A stretch of 64,000 bases of DNA from contig NZ_CP043930.1 in assembly GCF_009720525.1 (NCBI RefSeq), positions 4,434,501-4,498,500 of the forward strand. The letters run 5' to 3'. Shown here piece by piece: positions 36,470 to 46,660 of this stretch. The notes beneath the pieces were generated by a model. The model searched no databases and was not told where the DNA came from. It saw only the letters and a list, made by a program, of their open reading frames with translations. Source of the stretch: Gimesia benthica (GTDB lineage: Bacteria > Planctomycetota > Planctomycetia > Planctomycetales > Planctomycetaceae). A program made the translations under genes and the position numbers. Within the stretch, counting starts at the first letter, position 1. Each line of letters opens with the position of its first letter.

Positions 36470-38065
36470 TTAACCGACCCAGATCGGGCTGGACCAGGCG
36501 AGTTGTCCGTTGTTTTGTGTCACGCGTACGTAATACCAGTCGGTTGAGTTTGCATCGGACCGCTGATCCTGCCAGCGGATTTGAGCCGAGTATTCGCTCT
36601 GACCAACCAGGCGATGCACTACATAGCTTTCGCTGGTAAACACGCCTGTGAATTCCACGACGTTATCGTCGATCAGATCCTGAAGTTTGGCACTGATGGT
36701 TTTCTCGTAAGGTTTGCGAATCTGCAGAGTGAGCACTGTGTCGGGCGTGCCTTCGATTTCGGTAACGACGCCCTTGGTGGGGTCCTCGGCGTAGCAGTTG
36801 ACGCGTGTGGTGTTTGAATCGAGGCGAAGTTCCTGATTCGAAACGACATTAAGTTTGTCACGCAGCTTTTCATTAAAGGGCGCTGACTGGAAGCAGGGGA
36901 TTGCGCGGGTGAAACGACCGCCGTCCAGTTTGATGGTCATATCCCAGAAGCAGGTGCGGCCCATCGCCAGATCCGCCCAGGGACCCCAGCCGTACTGCAG
37001 ACGGCATTTCACTTTGCCGGGCAGAATCGGTTTGTCATCCAGGTGATCTTCGGGGAAATGGCGTTCAATGACTTTGCCGTTGCGAATCAACTCGACCATG
37101 GAGATGGCGTCTTCTCCCTGCACGCGAACGTCGATCTGTCGATCGGTGGTCGCCGGCACATCACTGCCCATCGGGTGACCATTCAGCGAAACCTCCAGGG
37201 CAATCCTGTCGCCCGTGGCGGCATAAGTGCGGCGGGCGCGAATCGCTTCCATCAGCGAACGCGAAGAGAGATCTTCTGCCCAGACACCCAGAACTCCTTC
37301 GCCGTAAGCACCCGGATACCCCAGGTGATCATCGGACGAAGCGACAAAGCCAAAACGCATTCCTTTCTGCAACTGGGGGACAATCATGTTCGATGCGGAA
37401 CGCCCCCCGTTACTGTGGCGGATCATTGGGAAAGGGCTGCGGTCAGTTTCTGTGCAACCATGTTCGGAAAAGACTTCGACCACGGGAGAAGCTCCCGGAC
37501 GGAAATGCTTGAAGTTCGCACCGCGCCAGCCCTGCTTGTAACCCACGTGATGTGGAATCGCCAGTGCCTGGTTACCCTCCGCGAAGTCGAGCAGTTTTTC
37601 GACATGGTTCGGCAGGAACAGTTCAGGCTGGTCCTCGGGGAAGATCATGCAGTAGTCACCGAACTGACTGGAGTGCCATTCGTAGCCCAGAAACGCCACG
37701 AAGTCGTCGGAGTTCGCATCCTGAATCAGTTGCCGGGTCTTGGGCCAGTGTTTGGAGTGGACTTCGAATCCATTGACCCATTTCATGTGTCGGTTGCCCG
37801 GCATCTTCGGCATATCGTGCCAGGAAGCATGTCCGGTGAAAGCGAAGAAATCGAGGTGTTCCTTTGCCAGGTCAATGGAACGTTCCAGTGATCCTTTCGC
37901 GTAGCCGACGGCGTTGTGATTGTGTAAATCACCCCAGAACAACTGATACTTCTTTTGAGTCCCCGCTCCCTGGAGTTCAGAGTTCACACGCAGTCCAGAC
38001 AGCGCTGTTGCCGCCATGGTTTCACCCAGAAACGTGCGTCGGTTAATTTGAGGTTGATCAGTCAT
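36470..38065 (-). CDS. Tat-exported PHP-type DUF3604-like metal-dependent protein
   Basis: 531 aa. A twin-arginine signal (NRRTFLGETMAATALSG) starts the protein. The PHP-like core begins with FWGDLHNHN (metal His residues), then DFFAFTGHAS, FLGYEWHSS, AIPHHVGYK and FVASSDDHLG. This is the motif order of DUF3604/PHP amidohydrolase-like proteins common in Planctomycetes. The C-terminal part (about 300-531) is beta-rich and may bind substrate. The activity is not established; phosphoesterase or hydrolase chemistry is the family expectation. It follows the GDSL gene in the reverse direction with a gap of about 60 bases, and a terminator for the upstream gene stands just before its start. Confidence 0.82.
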   Translation of the reverse strand: MTDQPQINRRTFLGETMAATALSGLRVNSELQGAGTQKKYQLFWGDLHNHNAVGYAKGSLERSIDLAKEHLDFFAFTGHASWHDMPKMPGNRHMKWVNGFEVHSKHWPKTRQLIQDANSDDFVAFLGYEWHSSQFGDYCMIFPEDQPELFLPNHVEKLLDFAEGNQALAIPHHVGYKQGWRGANFKHFRPGASPVVEVFSEHGCTETDRSPFPMIRHSNGGRSASNMIVPQLQKGMRFGFVASSDDHLGYPGAYGEGVLGVWAEDLSSRSLMEAIRARRTYAATGDRIALEVSLNGHPMGSDVPATTDRQIDVRVQGEDAISMVELIRNGKVIERHFPEDHLDDKPILPGKVKCRLQYGWGPWADLAMGRTCFWDMTIKLDGGRFTRAIPCFQSAPFNEKLRDKLNVVSNQELRLDSNTTRVNCYAEDPTKGVVTEIEGTPDTVLTLQIRKPYEKTISAKLQDLIDDNVVEFTGVFTSESYVVHRLVGQSEYSAQIRWQDQRSDANSTDWYYVRVTQNNGQLAWSSPIWVG

Positions 38066-38101
38066 GATTTTCTTAGCTTCATTTAGTCAGAAGTTGAGTC
38101 G

Positions 38102-38134
38102 AAAAAAGAGGGACAGGTGAGTGACCTGTCCCTC
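38102..38134 (-). terminator. Rho-independent terminator after the PQQ-like propeller gene
   Basis: A ten-base perfect stem (AGGGACAGGT and ACCTGTCCCT) with a five-base loop; on the reverse strand it is followed by six T residues. It lies between the end of the propeller gene at 38158 and the DUF3604 start at 38065, so it separates the two transcripts. Confidence 0.88.
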
Positions 38135-38157
38135 AGAAAGCCTGATCGAAGGCGTTT

Positions 38158-39422
38158 TTACTTTTTGCCTATACAATACAGCTTGTCGGTCATCTTCAGA
38201 TAGATCTTACCATCCGAGAAGACCGGTGTGGCCAGGGCGAATCCTTCCAGCGGGTTTTCGGAAACGAGCTTGAATTCGTCTCCCTGTTCCACAACCAGGG
38301 TGGTTCCGTCTTCGCGGGTTACATAAATATGTCCGTCAGCCAGAATTGGCGAGGCACTGAATTTATGACGGCTGCGGGGCAGACGACCTTCCCAGATCTG
38401 TTTTCCTGTTTTGATGTCGAAGCAGAGGACTTCACCTTTGTCCGAACAGACGTAGACACGACCGTTGATGGCAGCTGGAGTCGGAACATCCGAGAAGGCG
38501 CCTTTGCCTTCCCCTTCTTTGGTCCAGACAACATTGGATTTTGTGACATCTCCCTGGCCGCCGAGTTTGATTCCGGTGAGTGAACCACCACGGGCGTAGG
38601 GAGCGATCAGGTAGCCATCGCTGATGACGGGTGAAGAGATCGAGCGGAAGTATTCATGCTGTGTGGGGTTCAGTCCCCCACGCGCCAGATTTCTTTACCG
38701 TTCTGTGCATCGTGGGCGGTGACATGGTCGGCTCCCAGAACGTAGATGATTTCTTTACCATTCTGTTTGGCGACTACCGGAGTCGTGTAACTCTGGTTGG
38801 CTTCTTTCGGGGCATCCAGGTTGCGGCCCTGTTTCCAGACTTCTTTCCCGGTCGCTTTATCGAAAGCAGCGATGTAGGAATTGTCGCTCTGGATGCAGGC
38901 GATGACAACCAGGTTGTCGGTCAATACGGGCGAGGTTCCCAGGTCCCACCAGAGGGTGTCTTCGCCATATTCTTTCTGCAGGTTTTTCTGCCAGACGATT
39001 TTTCCTTCTTTGGTCAGGCAAGCCAGATCCCCGCTCTTAAAGTAACCGAAAATGAACTGGTCATCGACTGCAGGCGAGGGGCTGCTGCCGCTCCCTTTTT
39101 TGTGCTTGCCGGCGCGTTCGGTTCCGAAGTCGGTGTGCCACTTTTCTTTCCCGGTGTTCTTGTCGAGACAGATCACCCGGTTCTTACCTTCTGAGTTTGT
39201 GGTCAGAAACAGATCATCGCCCCAGATCACGGGAGTAGATCCACTGGGCCCGGGGAATTTGACTTCCCAGAGAATATTTTTGGAGCTGTCCCATTCAACG
39301 GGATAACCGCTGCCTTCAGCGACGCCATTCGAATTCGGACCACGCCAGCCGGGCCAGTTGCCCGCATAGGTGGGGGCGGCAATAAACAGGGAGAGTAAGG
39401 CAGTCGCCAGTAAAGCTTTCAT
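38158..39422 (-). pseudogene. PQQ-binding-like beta-propeller protein, interrupted by a one-base frameshift
   Basis: The start frame (39422 down to 38670, 250 aa) has a signal peptide (LLATALLSLFIAAPTYAG) and propeller blades such as NWPGWRGPNSNG, VICLDKNTGKEKWH and IAAFDKATGKEVWKQG. It stops at TGA 38670-38672 right after EIWRVGD. Adding one base in the five-C run at 38675-38679 restores a frame that runs to a stop at 38158 and continues the propeller: NPTQHEYFRSISSPVISDGYL, then VYVCSDKGEVLCFD and a final YCIGKK. The restored protein is about 421 aa, the normal size of secreted planctomycete PQQ/BamB-like proteins. Either a real one-base deletion or a homopolymer sequencing error explains this; a programmed shift is less likely. 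Confidence 0.85.
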
Positions 39423-39536
39423 TCTGAATACCTCGGTATGTGTAAATTAGTGGGAATGAATTCTGGTTCATTCAGTTTGTATGGGGATCACAGTCTGGGT
39501 GAGAACTGCGATTATAACATGCCCGGAAACGCGATT

Positions 39537-41015
39537 TCATTCCGAATCGAAGTATTTTTTCACGATCCAGTCAGGTTGATGTGCGTCCGGTTTTCGCTTG
39601 CGGCCCGTCAGATCGATTTTTTCTGACTTGGGATGTTCGGATGTGAGCGGCTGCTTGTCGTCTGTTTTCTGCTGCCACTCTTTCAATGTTGTCAGCATCT
39701 GTTCGATGCGTGCCTGTTGCTCCGGATGTTCAGAGAGATCCTTCAGCTCAGCAGGATCGGTTTTGAGATCGAAGAGCTGTGTTTTATTGATCTGTGGATA
39801 GCGAATCAGCTTCCAGCGGTCATCACGGACCGCCCGCATCAGATCTTCGTAAGTCGTAAACAATGAAGTTCGAACGCCTTTCTGCTTGCCTCGCCAGATG
39901 GGGGCCAGGTCTAAACCTTCCACTCCAGAGGGAACACTGGTCTGTGTCAGGTCGCAGACTGTGGGAAAGATGTCATAGAGATAGACGAGGGCCTCGCTCG
40001 ATTCATTCTGCGGAATACCAGGGCCCTTAAAAATCAGGGGAGATTTCATGCTGTGTTCATACAGATTCTGTTTTCCCAAAAGCCCGTGACTGCCCACCGC
40101 CAGGCCGTGGTCTGATGAGAAAATCACGATTGTATTTTTGTCGAGCCCCTGTGCTTTGAGCGTTTTCAAAATACGGCCGATCTGCGAATCCATGTGCGTG
40201 ATCATCGCGTAGTATTCGGTCAGCTGCTCGCGAACGACTTCCGGCTGACGCGGCCAGCCGGCCAGTGCTTCATCGCGGCCGGTCATCCAGCCATTGTTGA
40301 ACGGATGCTGGGGCATGAAGTTTTTGGGAAGTGGCGGCTGTTTGTCCTTGTATGTTTCCAGCGCGGAAGCGGGAGGCATCCGTGGATCGTGTGGTGCAGT
40401 GAAGGCGACATACGCATAGAATGGTTTGTCCGCGGGCTGCGTTTTCAGAAAGTTGACTGTCGCGTCGACAAACAGTTCGCTGGAGAATTTCTCTCCCATG
40501 CGTTTGTTCTCAAATTTGCCATCCTTCAAATCAACTACGGGGACTTTGAGGTGATTCGACATGCCTCCCATGAAGGCAGCTGTTCCCAAAGTGAAACTTT
40601 TCTGGAATGACTCGCGGTGGTTGTGCCACTTCCCGGTGCCGAAGGTAGTGTAACCGGATTCTTTCAGCAACTGGGGCATCGTCTTCACCCCTTTGAGATC
40701 CATGGGCACATGATAGAGGGAGCGTCCGCTATTGAGCATGGCCCGACTCGGCTGGCAGACTGCGCCATGAATCGACCCCATGCAGTACGCGTTCCGGAAA
40801 CTGAAACCGGCGTGTGCCAACTGGTCCAGATTTGGAGTCTGAATGTGAGGGTTCTGATAAGCGCCGAGGGCGTCCGCACGCTGGTCATCGCTGAACAGGA
40901 ACAGAATGTTCGGACGCTGGAATGGTTTCTCTGCTGCGGAGACGGCATTTGGACCGATGAGCACACTCAGCGGGAAACAGAGAATAAGCAGCAGGTATCT
41001 CAGGTAGGTAGTCAT
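39537..41015 (-). CDS. Secreted sulfatase (choline-sulfatase/iduronate-sulfatase-like)
   Basis: 492 aa with signal peptide (about 1-28, ending VSAAE). LFLFSDDQRADALGAY gives metal-binding D43/D44. VCQPSRAMLNSGRS holds C87, the formylglycine site in CxPSR form. TGKWHNH, APHDPRMPP and FSSDHGLAVGSHGLLGKQNLYEHSMK match the iduronate/choline sulfatase branch, and the last region ends with LFDLKTDPAELKDLSEHPE. It should cleave sulfate from a glycan or small sulfate ester outside the cytoplasm; the substrate is not predictable. AGGAA precedes the ATG. It is the third sulfatase in 15 kb, each from a different subgroup. Confidence 0.95.
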   Translation of the reverse strand: MTTYLRYLLLILCFPLSVLIGPNAVSAAEKPFQRPNILFLFSDDQRADALGAYQNPHIQTPNLDQLAHAGFSFRNAYCMGSIHGAVCQPSRAMLNSGRSLYHVPMDLKGVKTMPQLLKESGYTTFGTGKWHNHRESFQKSFTLGTAAFMGGMSNHLKVPVVDLKDGKFENKRMGEKFSSELFVDATVNFLKTQPADKPFYAYVAFTAPHDPRMPPASALETYKDKQPPLPKNFMPQHPFNNGWMTGRDEALAGWPRQPEVVREQLTEYYAMITHMDSQIGRILKTLKAQGLDKNTIVIFSSDHGLAVGSHGLLGKQNLYEHSMKSPLIFKGPGIPQNESSEALVYLYDIFPTVCDLTQTSVPSGVEGLDLAPIWRGKQKGVRTSLFTTYEDLMRAVRDDRWKLIRYPQINKTQLFDLKTDPAELKDLSEHPEQQARIEQMLTTLKEWQQKTDDKQPLTSEHPKSEKIDLTGRKRKPDAHQPDWIVKKYFDSE

Positions 41016-41085
41016 ATTCAGGTTCCTGATTGTAATGAGCGACGAATAGAGAGGGGAACGCTGATTCCTGTTTCAGCGAACTGCC

Positions 41086-42393
41086 TCAGTCGATTTTGAA
41101 GAACCGCTTTCCTTTCAGTTCAAAGCGGGGCAGGGCACCAGGGGCAACCGTGGTGACCTCAGCATTGAAGTTCAACCGATCTTTGATCGCATGGCTGACT
41201 TCATTGACGATTTGTTTCTGCTGGTCCGTGGTCGAAAGGGATTCGATCGGTTCCAGTTCGATTTTCATGTGTTGCATGGCGCGAATGGTGCGGACTTCGA
41301 TCCGGTATTCGGCTACCTGCTCGAACGTACGCAGGATCGCTTCCAGGCTTGAGGGGAAGACGTTGTTGCCGCGAATGATCACCATGTCGTCTGCACGACC
41401 CAGGATGCCCCCTTTCAGACGCAGCAGGTTGCGACCCGAGGGACAGGGGGTTGTATCTTCACAGACCAGGTCACCTGTGCGATAGCGGATGAGCGGGGAA
41501 CCGACGCGGCCCAGGTTGGTAATCAACAGCTCGCCCTGGGCTCCGCGTTCGACTGGTTGCAGTGTTTCCGGATCGACGATTTCGGGAATGCATTCGGTTT
41601 CGAGAATGTTGAGACCGCCCGGGTTTTCGAGGGGCTCAATCCCAAGGGCGCCGATTTCGGTCATGCCCCAGTGATCGAATACGCGGGCGCCCCAGCCCTG
41701 GCCGATCCGCTGTTTGGTCGCTTCGATGTTGCCCCCCGGTTCTCCGGCAACCACGAGTGCCCGCACACGGCTGCCTGCCAGGTCGATGTTTTCCACCTCC
41801 GCGACTTCGGCCAGACGCAGGGCGTATGTCGGTGTGCAGCAGACGGCGGTGATTTTGTTGTCGAGGATCATTTTCAATCGGGCTTCGCTGCCCATGCCCC
41901 CGCCGGCCAGACAGAAGTTGCCGCGACGAGTGGCCCCTTCGAAGGCTGCCCAGAATCCGACGAACGGTCCGAATGAGAAGGGAAAGAACAGTCGGTCTTC
42001 CGGAAAGAGACCCACCATGCGATAAATCTGTGCCCAGCATTCCCCAAACCAGTCCCAGCTGGCTTTGGTGTCCAGCCAGCGCATGGGTGAACCGGTGGTT
42101 CCCGAGGTCTGATGCATGCGCGTGTAAGTTTCAAGCGGGTAGGTCAGGTTGGTGCCATACGGGGCGTTTGAGAGATGATCTTCAACCAGCTCGGCTTTGG
42201 TCGTGATCGGCAATTTCTGCAGGTCCGCGAGGCTCTGGATCGAGTTGACGTCGACACCCGCGGCGTTCCACTTCTGCTGCCAGAACGGATTCGAGGCCGA
42301 CACCTCTTTCAGAAGGTGTTGCAGTCGCTCAAGTTGGCGGGCTTCCAAAGCGTCCCGATTCAGGTTTTCCGGCTGGCTTTCAGATGGATTCAT
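41086..42393 (-). CDS. Phenylacetate-CoA-ligase-like AMP-forming enzyme
   Basis: 435 aa from ATG 42393; an upstream TTG start at 42462 adds a leader with no homology-like features. Adenylate-forming motifs are visible: [13 protein letters not shown] (P-loop), [22 protein letters not shown] and [23 protein letters not shown]. That order and length fit PaaK-type ligases, which activate aryl or other carboxylates to CoA thioesters with ATP. No phenylacetate degradation genes are near, so the true substrate is open. It lies alone between the 39537 sulfatase (downstream) and a divergent gap. Confidence 0.9.
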   Translation of the reverse strand: MNPSESQPENLNRDALEARQLERLQHLLKEVSASNPFWQQKWNAAGVDVNSIQSLADLQKLPITTKAELVEDHLSNAPYGTNLTYPLETYTRMHQTSGTTGSPMRWLDTKASWDWFGECWAQIYRMVGLFPEDRLFFPFSFGPFVGFWAAFEGATRRGNFCLAGGGMGSEARLKMILDNKITAVCCTPTYALRLAEVAEVENIDLAGSRVRALVVAGEPGGNIEATKQRIGQGWGARVFDHWGMTEIGALGIEPLENPGGLNILETECIPEIVDPETLQPVERGAQGELLITNLGRVGSPLIRYRTGDLVCEDTTPCPSGRNLLRLKGGILGRADDMVIIRGNNVFPSSLEAILRTFEQVAEYRIEVRTIRAMQHMKIELEPIESLSTTDQQKQIVNEVSHAIKDRLNFNAEVTTVAPGALPRFELKGKRFFKID

Positions 42394-42744
42394 AAACTTG
42401 CTTGTCTGGTTGGAGCAGGGGCATGGGGAGATTTCTTGCAGGTATCCCTTATTCTGCCGCAACTTGAGTGATTTTCCAACCTAATGAGCAATCTCTGCCG
42501 GAAAAAACTGTGCTCTGGGCGGCTGATGAGAGAATCTGGAACCAGTTGTTATTTCAAGGGTTATTGAAGTGAAACTATCTAATACGACCATTCCAACAAC
42601 CTCTCAAGTCATGAAATGGTGAGGACGATGATATCGATACAGTAGGTTTTCCTGATTGACGAAAGAAGTACGGTTCAGATGAGAATCAGGATCACCTGAT
42701 CATTGTCGACAACACAAGAACTGACATCCGGAGAAGAGAACTTT
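42394..42744. other. Divergent intergenic region, nothing specific seen
   Basis: 351 bases between the CoA ligase (reverse) and the small conserved gene (forward). It must hold promoters for both but no confident -35/-10 pair, terminator or RNA fold was recognised. The middle (about 42540-42650) is AT-rich. Confidence 0.4.
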
Positions 42745-43275
42745 ATGGCCGCGGACGGTAACAGCAAAGAGTTGAAACTGGGATTCCTGACCACGATTGA
42801 ATGCCCGGATGGGGCGCTGATCGGAGGTCTGCTGGTGACGAATCATTTCGGTCGCCCCCTGGAATTTCAATGTACGACTCCCGTCAAACCGAACCGGACA
42901 CAAGAGGTATTGTATGGACCGACGCTGGTTCCGTTCCTGCTGGGGGAAGTGATTGGCCAGACGCTGGTTGACAAGATGAACGTCAAACCGAGCCTGATCC
43001 TCGTAGAGCAGGAACAGGCGCTGGAACTGCAGAACCATACTTCTATACCGGTCGCCATCCTGACCGATGTGGAGCAACTGGTCGAAGAGAGTGACGCCTA
43101 CCTCACAGAGCAGGTCGGGCGAAACCGGCTGCGGTTTGATGCTGCACACCAGATTGGAAAGTCTGCGATTGAAAAGACAAGTCAGCATATCCCGGGAGAT
43201 GCTGATCTCGGGGAGCCGTTTGAACGTGTGCGTGAAGCCTTGACGGAAGCGGTAAAGATGGGTTCCTCCCGTTAG
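42745..43275 (+). CDS. Conserved small protein upstream of SNF2 helicase
   Basis: 176 aa from ATG 42745 (GGAGAAGAG upstream); a TTG at 42703 is an alternative. No family name recognised. It is soluble, alpha/beta, with an N-terminal half of regular strands (ELKLGFLTTIECPDGALIGGLLVTNHFGRPLEFQ is compositionally beta), the phrase PVKPNRTQEVLYGPTLVPFLLGE, and a basic/acidic helical C-terminus. No catalytic motif is visible. It lies 62 bases before the SNF2 helicase gene on the same strand and is likely cotranscribed, so a helper role in the same process is possible but is only guilt by association. Confidence 0.75.
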   Translation: MAADGNSKELKLGFLTTIECPDGALIGGLLVTNHFGRPLEFQCTTPVKPNRTQEVLYGPTLVPFLLGEVIGQTLVDKMNVKPSLILVEQEQALELQNHTSIPVAILTDVEQLVEESDAYLTEQVGRNRLRFDAAHQIGKSAIEKTSQHIPGDADLGEPFERVREALTEAVKMGSSR

Positions 43276-43337
43276 ACCGCTTTCTGAGGCAGCGTTGAAT
43301 CAATTTATCAGGCACTACTTCCAGATCAGGCAGAGAC

Positions 43338-45260
43338 GTGGATTTTACCGAGTCATCATTTCAGCAGCAACAGGCACAACAAAAGGCACCTCACACGGGG
43401 GGACCGCATTTTCTGACCCCTTCTGCAGCCCCCGAGACACAATCTATTTCCGACACGGATCGCGAAGAACTGTTGCGGCAGATCAGCAGCGACACTGTCC
43501 CACTGATGGTCAACACGTCCGTGTTTGCATCCGGAATGAATGGTGCCCTGACCCGGAAATTCAATCTCGATGCTTCTGAAATCGAACTGATTGAACGCGC
43601 CGGCCTGCAGCCCAAGTGGAAGCCGACCAGGCCACGTGTCAGAACCTTCGGCATGACCTTTCCTGATGGCATGGAGTTTATTCCGCCCAAAGAGGAGAAA
43701 GAAGACAAGCCCGAACTGAGCAAAATGAAAGGTCCGGAAGTCGAAGGGGCCGAGGTCGCCCCACGTAAAAAGTCGACCCAGCTTAAACCACCGGCTAACG
43801 CGCTTTCACTCGAAGACCGTCTGTTTTACCTGTTGCAGCCGCCGCTGGAGACCTGGCTGGCCGGGCAGGAACTGATCATGCCTTTCGAACCATTCCCCTA
43901 TCAGTATGAGGGGATCGCCTGGTTGTTCTCTAAAAAGTCTGCGTTGCTCGCTGATGAAATGGGACTGGGGAAAACCATGCAGACGATTACCGGCGTGCGT
44001 CTGCTGCTGCGTAGTGGACAGGTGCGTCGGATCCTGCTGGTCTGTCCCAAACCGTTGATTCCCAACTGGCAACGCGAGTTCAAATTCTGGGCTGAAGAGC
44101 TGCCGGTCACCGTGGTACAGGGGGATACGAACCGCCGTCGCATGATCTGGGAGATGCCCAATACACCGATCCTGATCGCTAACTATGAGTCGATGGCACG
44201 CGACTTTGAAGCGATGGGCGAAGAGAACCTGCCCCGTTTCGACCTGGTGGTGCTCGACGAAGCACAGCGCATCAAGAATCGCGATTCACGGACCGCAGAA
44301 GTGGCCCGGTCGATTCCCCGCAAACGCAGCTGGGCGTTGACGGGGACACCGATTGAGAATCGTCACGAGGAAATGTCGTCGCTGTTTGAATGGATGGAGA
44401 TCATTCCGCCCCGAGGCACGCCCGATCTGCGTCAACTGCAGACGCTTTCGAAAGAGTTCATTCTCCGGCGGACCAAGGACCTGGTGATGACTGACCTGCC
44501 GCCCCGTCTGGACCGGCCCGCTTACCTCGATCTGAATCCGGCGCAACGAATTGCTTATGAGACAGCAGAGAAAGACGGTGTGATTCAACTGAATGAGATG
44601 GGTGACTCGATCACGGTGCAGCATGTGTTTGAGCTCGTACTGCGGTTGAAGCAGATCACCAATTTTGATCCGGTAACCGGCGACAGCGCGAAACTCGATC
44701 GCCTCGAAGCCGACATGGAAGAAATCGCTGCCTCGGGGGGGAAAGCGATTCTATTCAGCCAGTGGACCAAGCCTTTGGACTTCATGGCGCAGCGGCTGGA
44801 ACGTTTTGGAACCCTGGTTTATCACGGGGGGATTCCCACAAAACAGCGCGAACCGATTCTGGATCAGTTCAAGCACGATCCCGATTCGCATCTGCTGCTG
44901 ATGAGTTATGGCACCGGAGCCGTTGGATTGAATCTGCAGTTTGCTGGATACGTCTTCCTGTTTGACCGCTGGTGGAACCCGGCGATTGAGGACCAGGCGA
45001 TTAACCGCGCGCATCGCATCGGGCAGAAAACGCAGGTCATCGTTACCAAGTTTGTCTGCAATAACACGATTGAAGAGCGGATCGACATGGTGCTTGAACA
45101 GAAGCGGGAACTGTTCCGCTCGATTCTGGGCGATGGCGATACGACCTGCGAGTCACGCAGCCTGACTGCAGCCGAGATCTTCGGCCTGTTCGATCTGAAG
45201 CAGAAGAAAGGGGATATGACCCAGAAGATCGCCCCCAAGGTTCCGAACTCCGCTGCCTGA
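43338..45260 (+). CDS. SNF2-family DEAD/H helicase
   Basis: 640 aa, GTG start with AGGCAGAG upstream. The first about 160 residues are poorly structured and Gln/Pro/Lys/Glu-rich. The SNF2 ATPase follows: [15 protein letters not shown] (Walker A at about 205-213), [18 protein letters not shown] (DEAQ box, about 306), LTGTPIENR (about 336), then the helicase-C lobe with [26 protein letters not shown] and [11 protein letters not shown] (about 559). It should be a double-stranded-DNA translocase remodelling protein-DNA complexes; there is no zinc-finger SWIM domain. It converges with the alpha/beta hydrolase, with only three bases between the stops. Confidence 0.93.
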   Translation: MDFTESSFQQQQAQQKAPHTGGPHFLTPSAAPETQSISDTDREELLRQISSDTVPLMVNTSVFASGMNGALTRKFNLDASEIELIERAGLQPKWKPTRPRVRTFGMTFPDGMEFIPPKEEKEDKPELSKMKGPEVEGAEVAPRKKSTQLKPPANALSLEDRLFYLLQPPLETWLAGQELIMPFEPFPYQYEGIAWLFSKKSALLADEMGLGKTMQTITGVRLLLRSGQVRRILLVCPKPLIPNWQREFKFWAEELPVTVVQGDTNRRRMIWEMPNTPILIANYESMARDFEAMGEENLPRFDLVVLDEAQRIKNRDSRTAEVARSIPRKRSWALTGTPIENRHEEMSSLFEWMEIIPPRGTPDLRQLQTLSKEFILRRTKDLVMTDLPPRLDRPAYLDLNPAQRIAYETAEKDGVIQLNEMGDSITVQHVFELVLRLKQITNFDPVTGDSAKLDRLEADMEEIAASGGKAILFSQWTKPLDFMAQRLERFGTLVYHGGIPTKQREPILDQFKHDPDSHLLLMSYGTGAVGLNLQFAGYVFLFDRWWNPAIEDQAINRAHRIGQKTQVIVTKFVCNNTIEERIDMVLEQKRELFRSILGDGDTTCESRSLTAAEIFGLFDLKQKKGDMTQKIAPKVPNSAA

Positions 45261-45263
45261 TTG

Positions 45264-46544
45264 TTACTTTACCAGTTTCGAAGAGAGCGGGCTGGAGGTC
45301 ATAGCGTCCTGTTCATCGGTCACATTGATGAACCAGATGACGGCGTTTTTGGGGGGCGCTGGTCCGGTGATCTTTGTGCCTTCAATCGTCAGAGGCACCG
45401 CTTGCCATTTGCGTTCGAGGTTCGGTCCTTCATCCGTCGTATATTGCAGGACAGCCGATTTCAGTTTGACCGGCTGTGCGAGTTCAGCAGTGATCTGTTC
45501 TCCCTGGATGACCGGTTTCTGAACGACGGCCAGCGGTGCTGCCTGCTTCAGCTTTTCATTGAAGAAGCGGGCGATCTCTTTTGGCTCCCAGCCTGCCGGA
45601 TGGCTGTGCCGCATTTTGACTTCGATGCGAATATTCTTCGGCGTTGATGCGGGGACTGCTTCGTAACTGCGTTGATAGGCTTGGAGCCAGTAATGAAAAT
45701 CGTTGGTACCATTCAGGAATAAGATCGGCATCTGAACTGCCCGCAGATAGTGCCCCGGGTCATAGAGTTGCATCCAGCGCTTGGCATCTTCGTCGGGGAG
45801 TTGGTTGATCGACCGCTCAAATACGGAATGGTTGTTGAGGAAGCCACAACCATAAACGGGAGCGGCTGCTTTAAATCGATTGTCCAGACCAGACACGATG
45901 CAGGTCAGGTAGCCACCCCAGGAGATGCCGGTGACGGCGGTTTTATCTTTATCGACTTCGGGGAAGGAGCGAATCAGCGAGTGAGCCAGGATCGCGTTGG
46001 CAGGGGCATGGTAGCACCAGTGTTCCGACTTGTCGTCTTTGATCGCGTTGAATTTTTCCGCATGAGACTGGTTCGGACCGCCGGCTGACAGACGCTCGCG
46101 ATGCTCGCGTTTGTGTGGATTCTTTCCTTCCAGCGGTCGGCTGCCTGCCAGGTCCATGGAGATCGCTGCATAGCCCTGCTTCGCCCACAGTTCGGCCCAT
46201 TCACGAAATGCAGTCCCACCACCGCCGTGAATCAATACGACGCCAGGGTAGGTTGCCTGCTTGTCTTTAGAGAGACCCAATGTGCGGGGAGAAGCGTAGT
46301 AAGCGAAGACCTGGGTCGGCTTCCCTTTGTATTCCAACCCCTGATACAGGAGCTCGTGAACCGGACCGGTCTGATCGATCCATTCAAATTCGGGTGTCTG
46401 GCTGAGTGCTGTCAGATCCCAGGGAGTCGATTCCGGCAGTCGAGGATCCGGTTTAATGACATCTGCGGCCGAAACGACGTCGGTACTGAGCAGAGTAATT
46501 CCGCAGAGCAGGAATATGATGATCGAAGTTCGTTGTTGTTTCAT
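45264..46544 (-). CDS. Secreted alpha/beta hydrolase (acetyl-xylan-esterase/dienelactone-hydrolase-like)
   Basis: 426 aa from ATG 46544 (MKQQRTSIIIFLL signal, ending VSAAD); an extended start at 46622 puts the signal in the middle. Catalytic features: VVLIHGGGGTAF (oxyanion loop), GISWGGYLT with the nucleophile serine in GxSxGG form, NGTNDFHYWLQ with the probable Asp, and MRHSHPAGWEP with the probable His. The C-terminal domain (about 310-426) is beta-rich, with TDEGPNLERKWQAV. The order resembles secreted planctomycete acetyl-xylan-esterase or S9-like hydrolases. A deacetylase or esterase role on a polysaccharide is inferred. Confidence 0.85.
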   Translation of the reverse strand: MKQQRTSIIIFLLCGITLLSTDVVSAADVIKPDPRLPESTPWDLTALSQTPEFEWIDQTGPVHELLYQGLEYKGKPTQVFAYYASPRTLGLSKDKQATYPGVVLIHGGGGTAFREWAELWAKQGYAAISMDLAGSRPLEGKNPHKREHRERLSAGGPNQSHAEKFNAIKDDKSEHWCYHAPANAILAHSLIRSFPEVDKDKTAVTGISWGGYLTCIVSGLDNRFKAAAPVYGCGFLNNHSVFERSINQLPDEDAKRWMQLYDPGHYLRAVQMPILFLNGTNDFHYWLQAYQRSYEAVPASTPKNIRIEVKMRHSHPAGWEPKEIARFFNEKLKQAAPLAVVQKPVIQGEQITAELAQPVKLKSAVLQYTTDEGPNLERKWQAVPLTIEGTKITGPAPPKNAVIWFINVTDEQDAMTSSPLSSKLVK

Positions 46545-46660
46545 CAGCAGCGCCACCAGTGATCTCAGGTTCGAATGGATAAGTGTTTTGATGATTATCC
46601 GATACGACCGAGGCAGACGCAAGACTCTGATGAAAATAGGGTACTTGTCAGCACTCTCTG

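Noticed and set aside
38158-39422. Programmed ribosomal frameshift in the PQQ-like gene
   Set aside because: There is no slippery heptamer with downstream structure that I can see, and propeller proteins of this family are not known to use one. A one-base loss in a G run explains the data more simply.
42745-45260. SNF2 helicase pair as an antiphage defence system
   Set aside because: No nuclease, methyltransferase, phospholipase or other effector lies in the neighbourhood. The partner has no defence-like motif.
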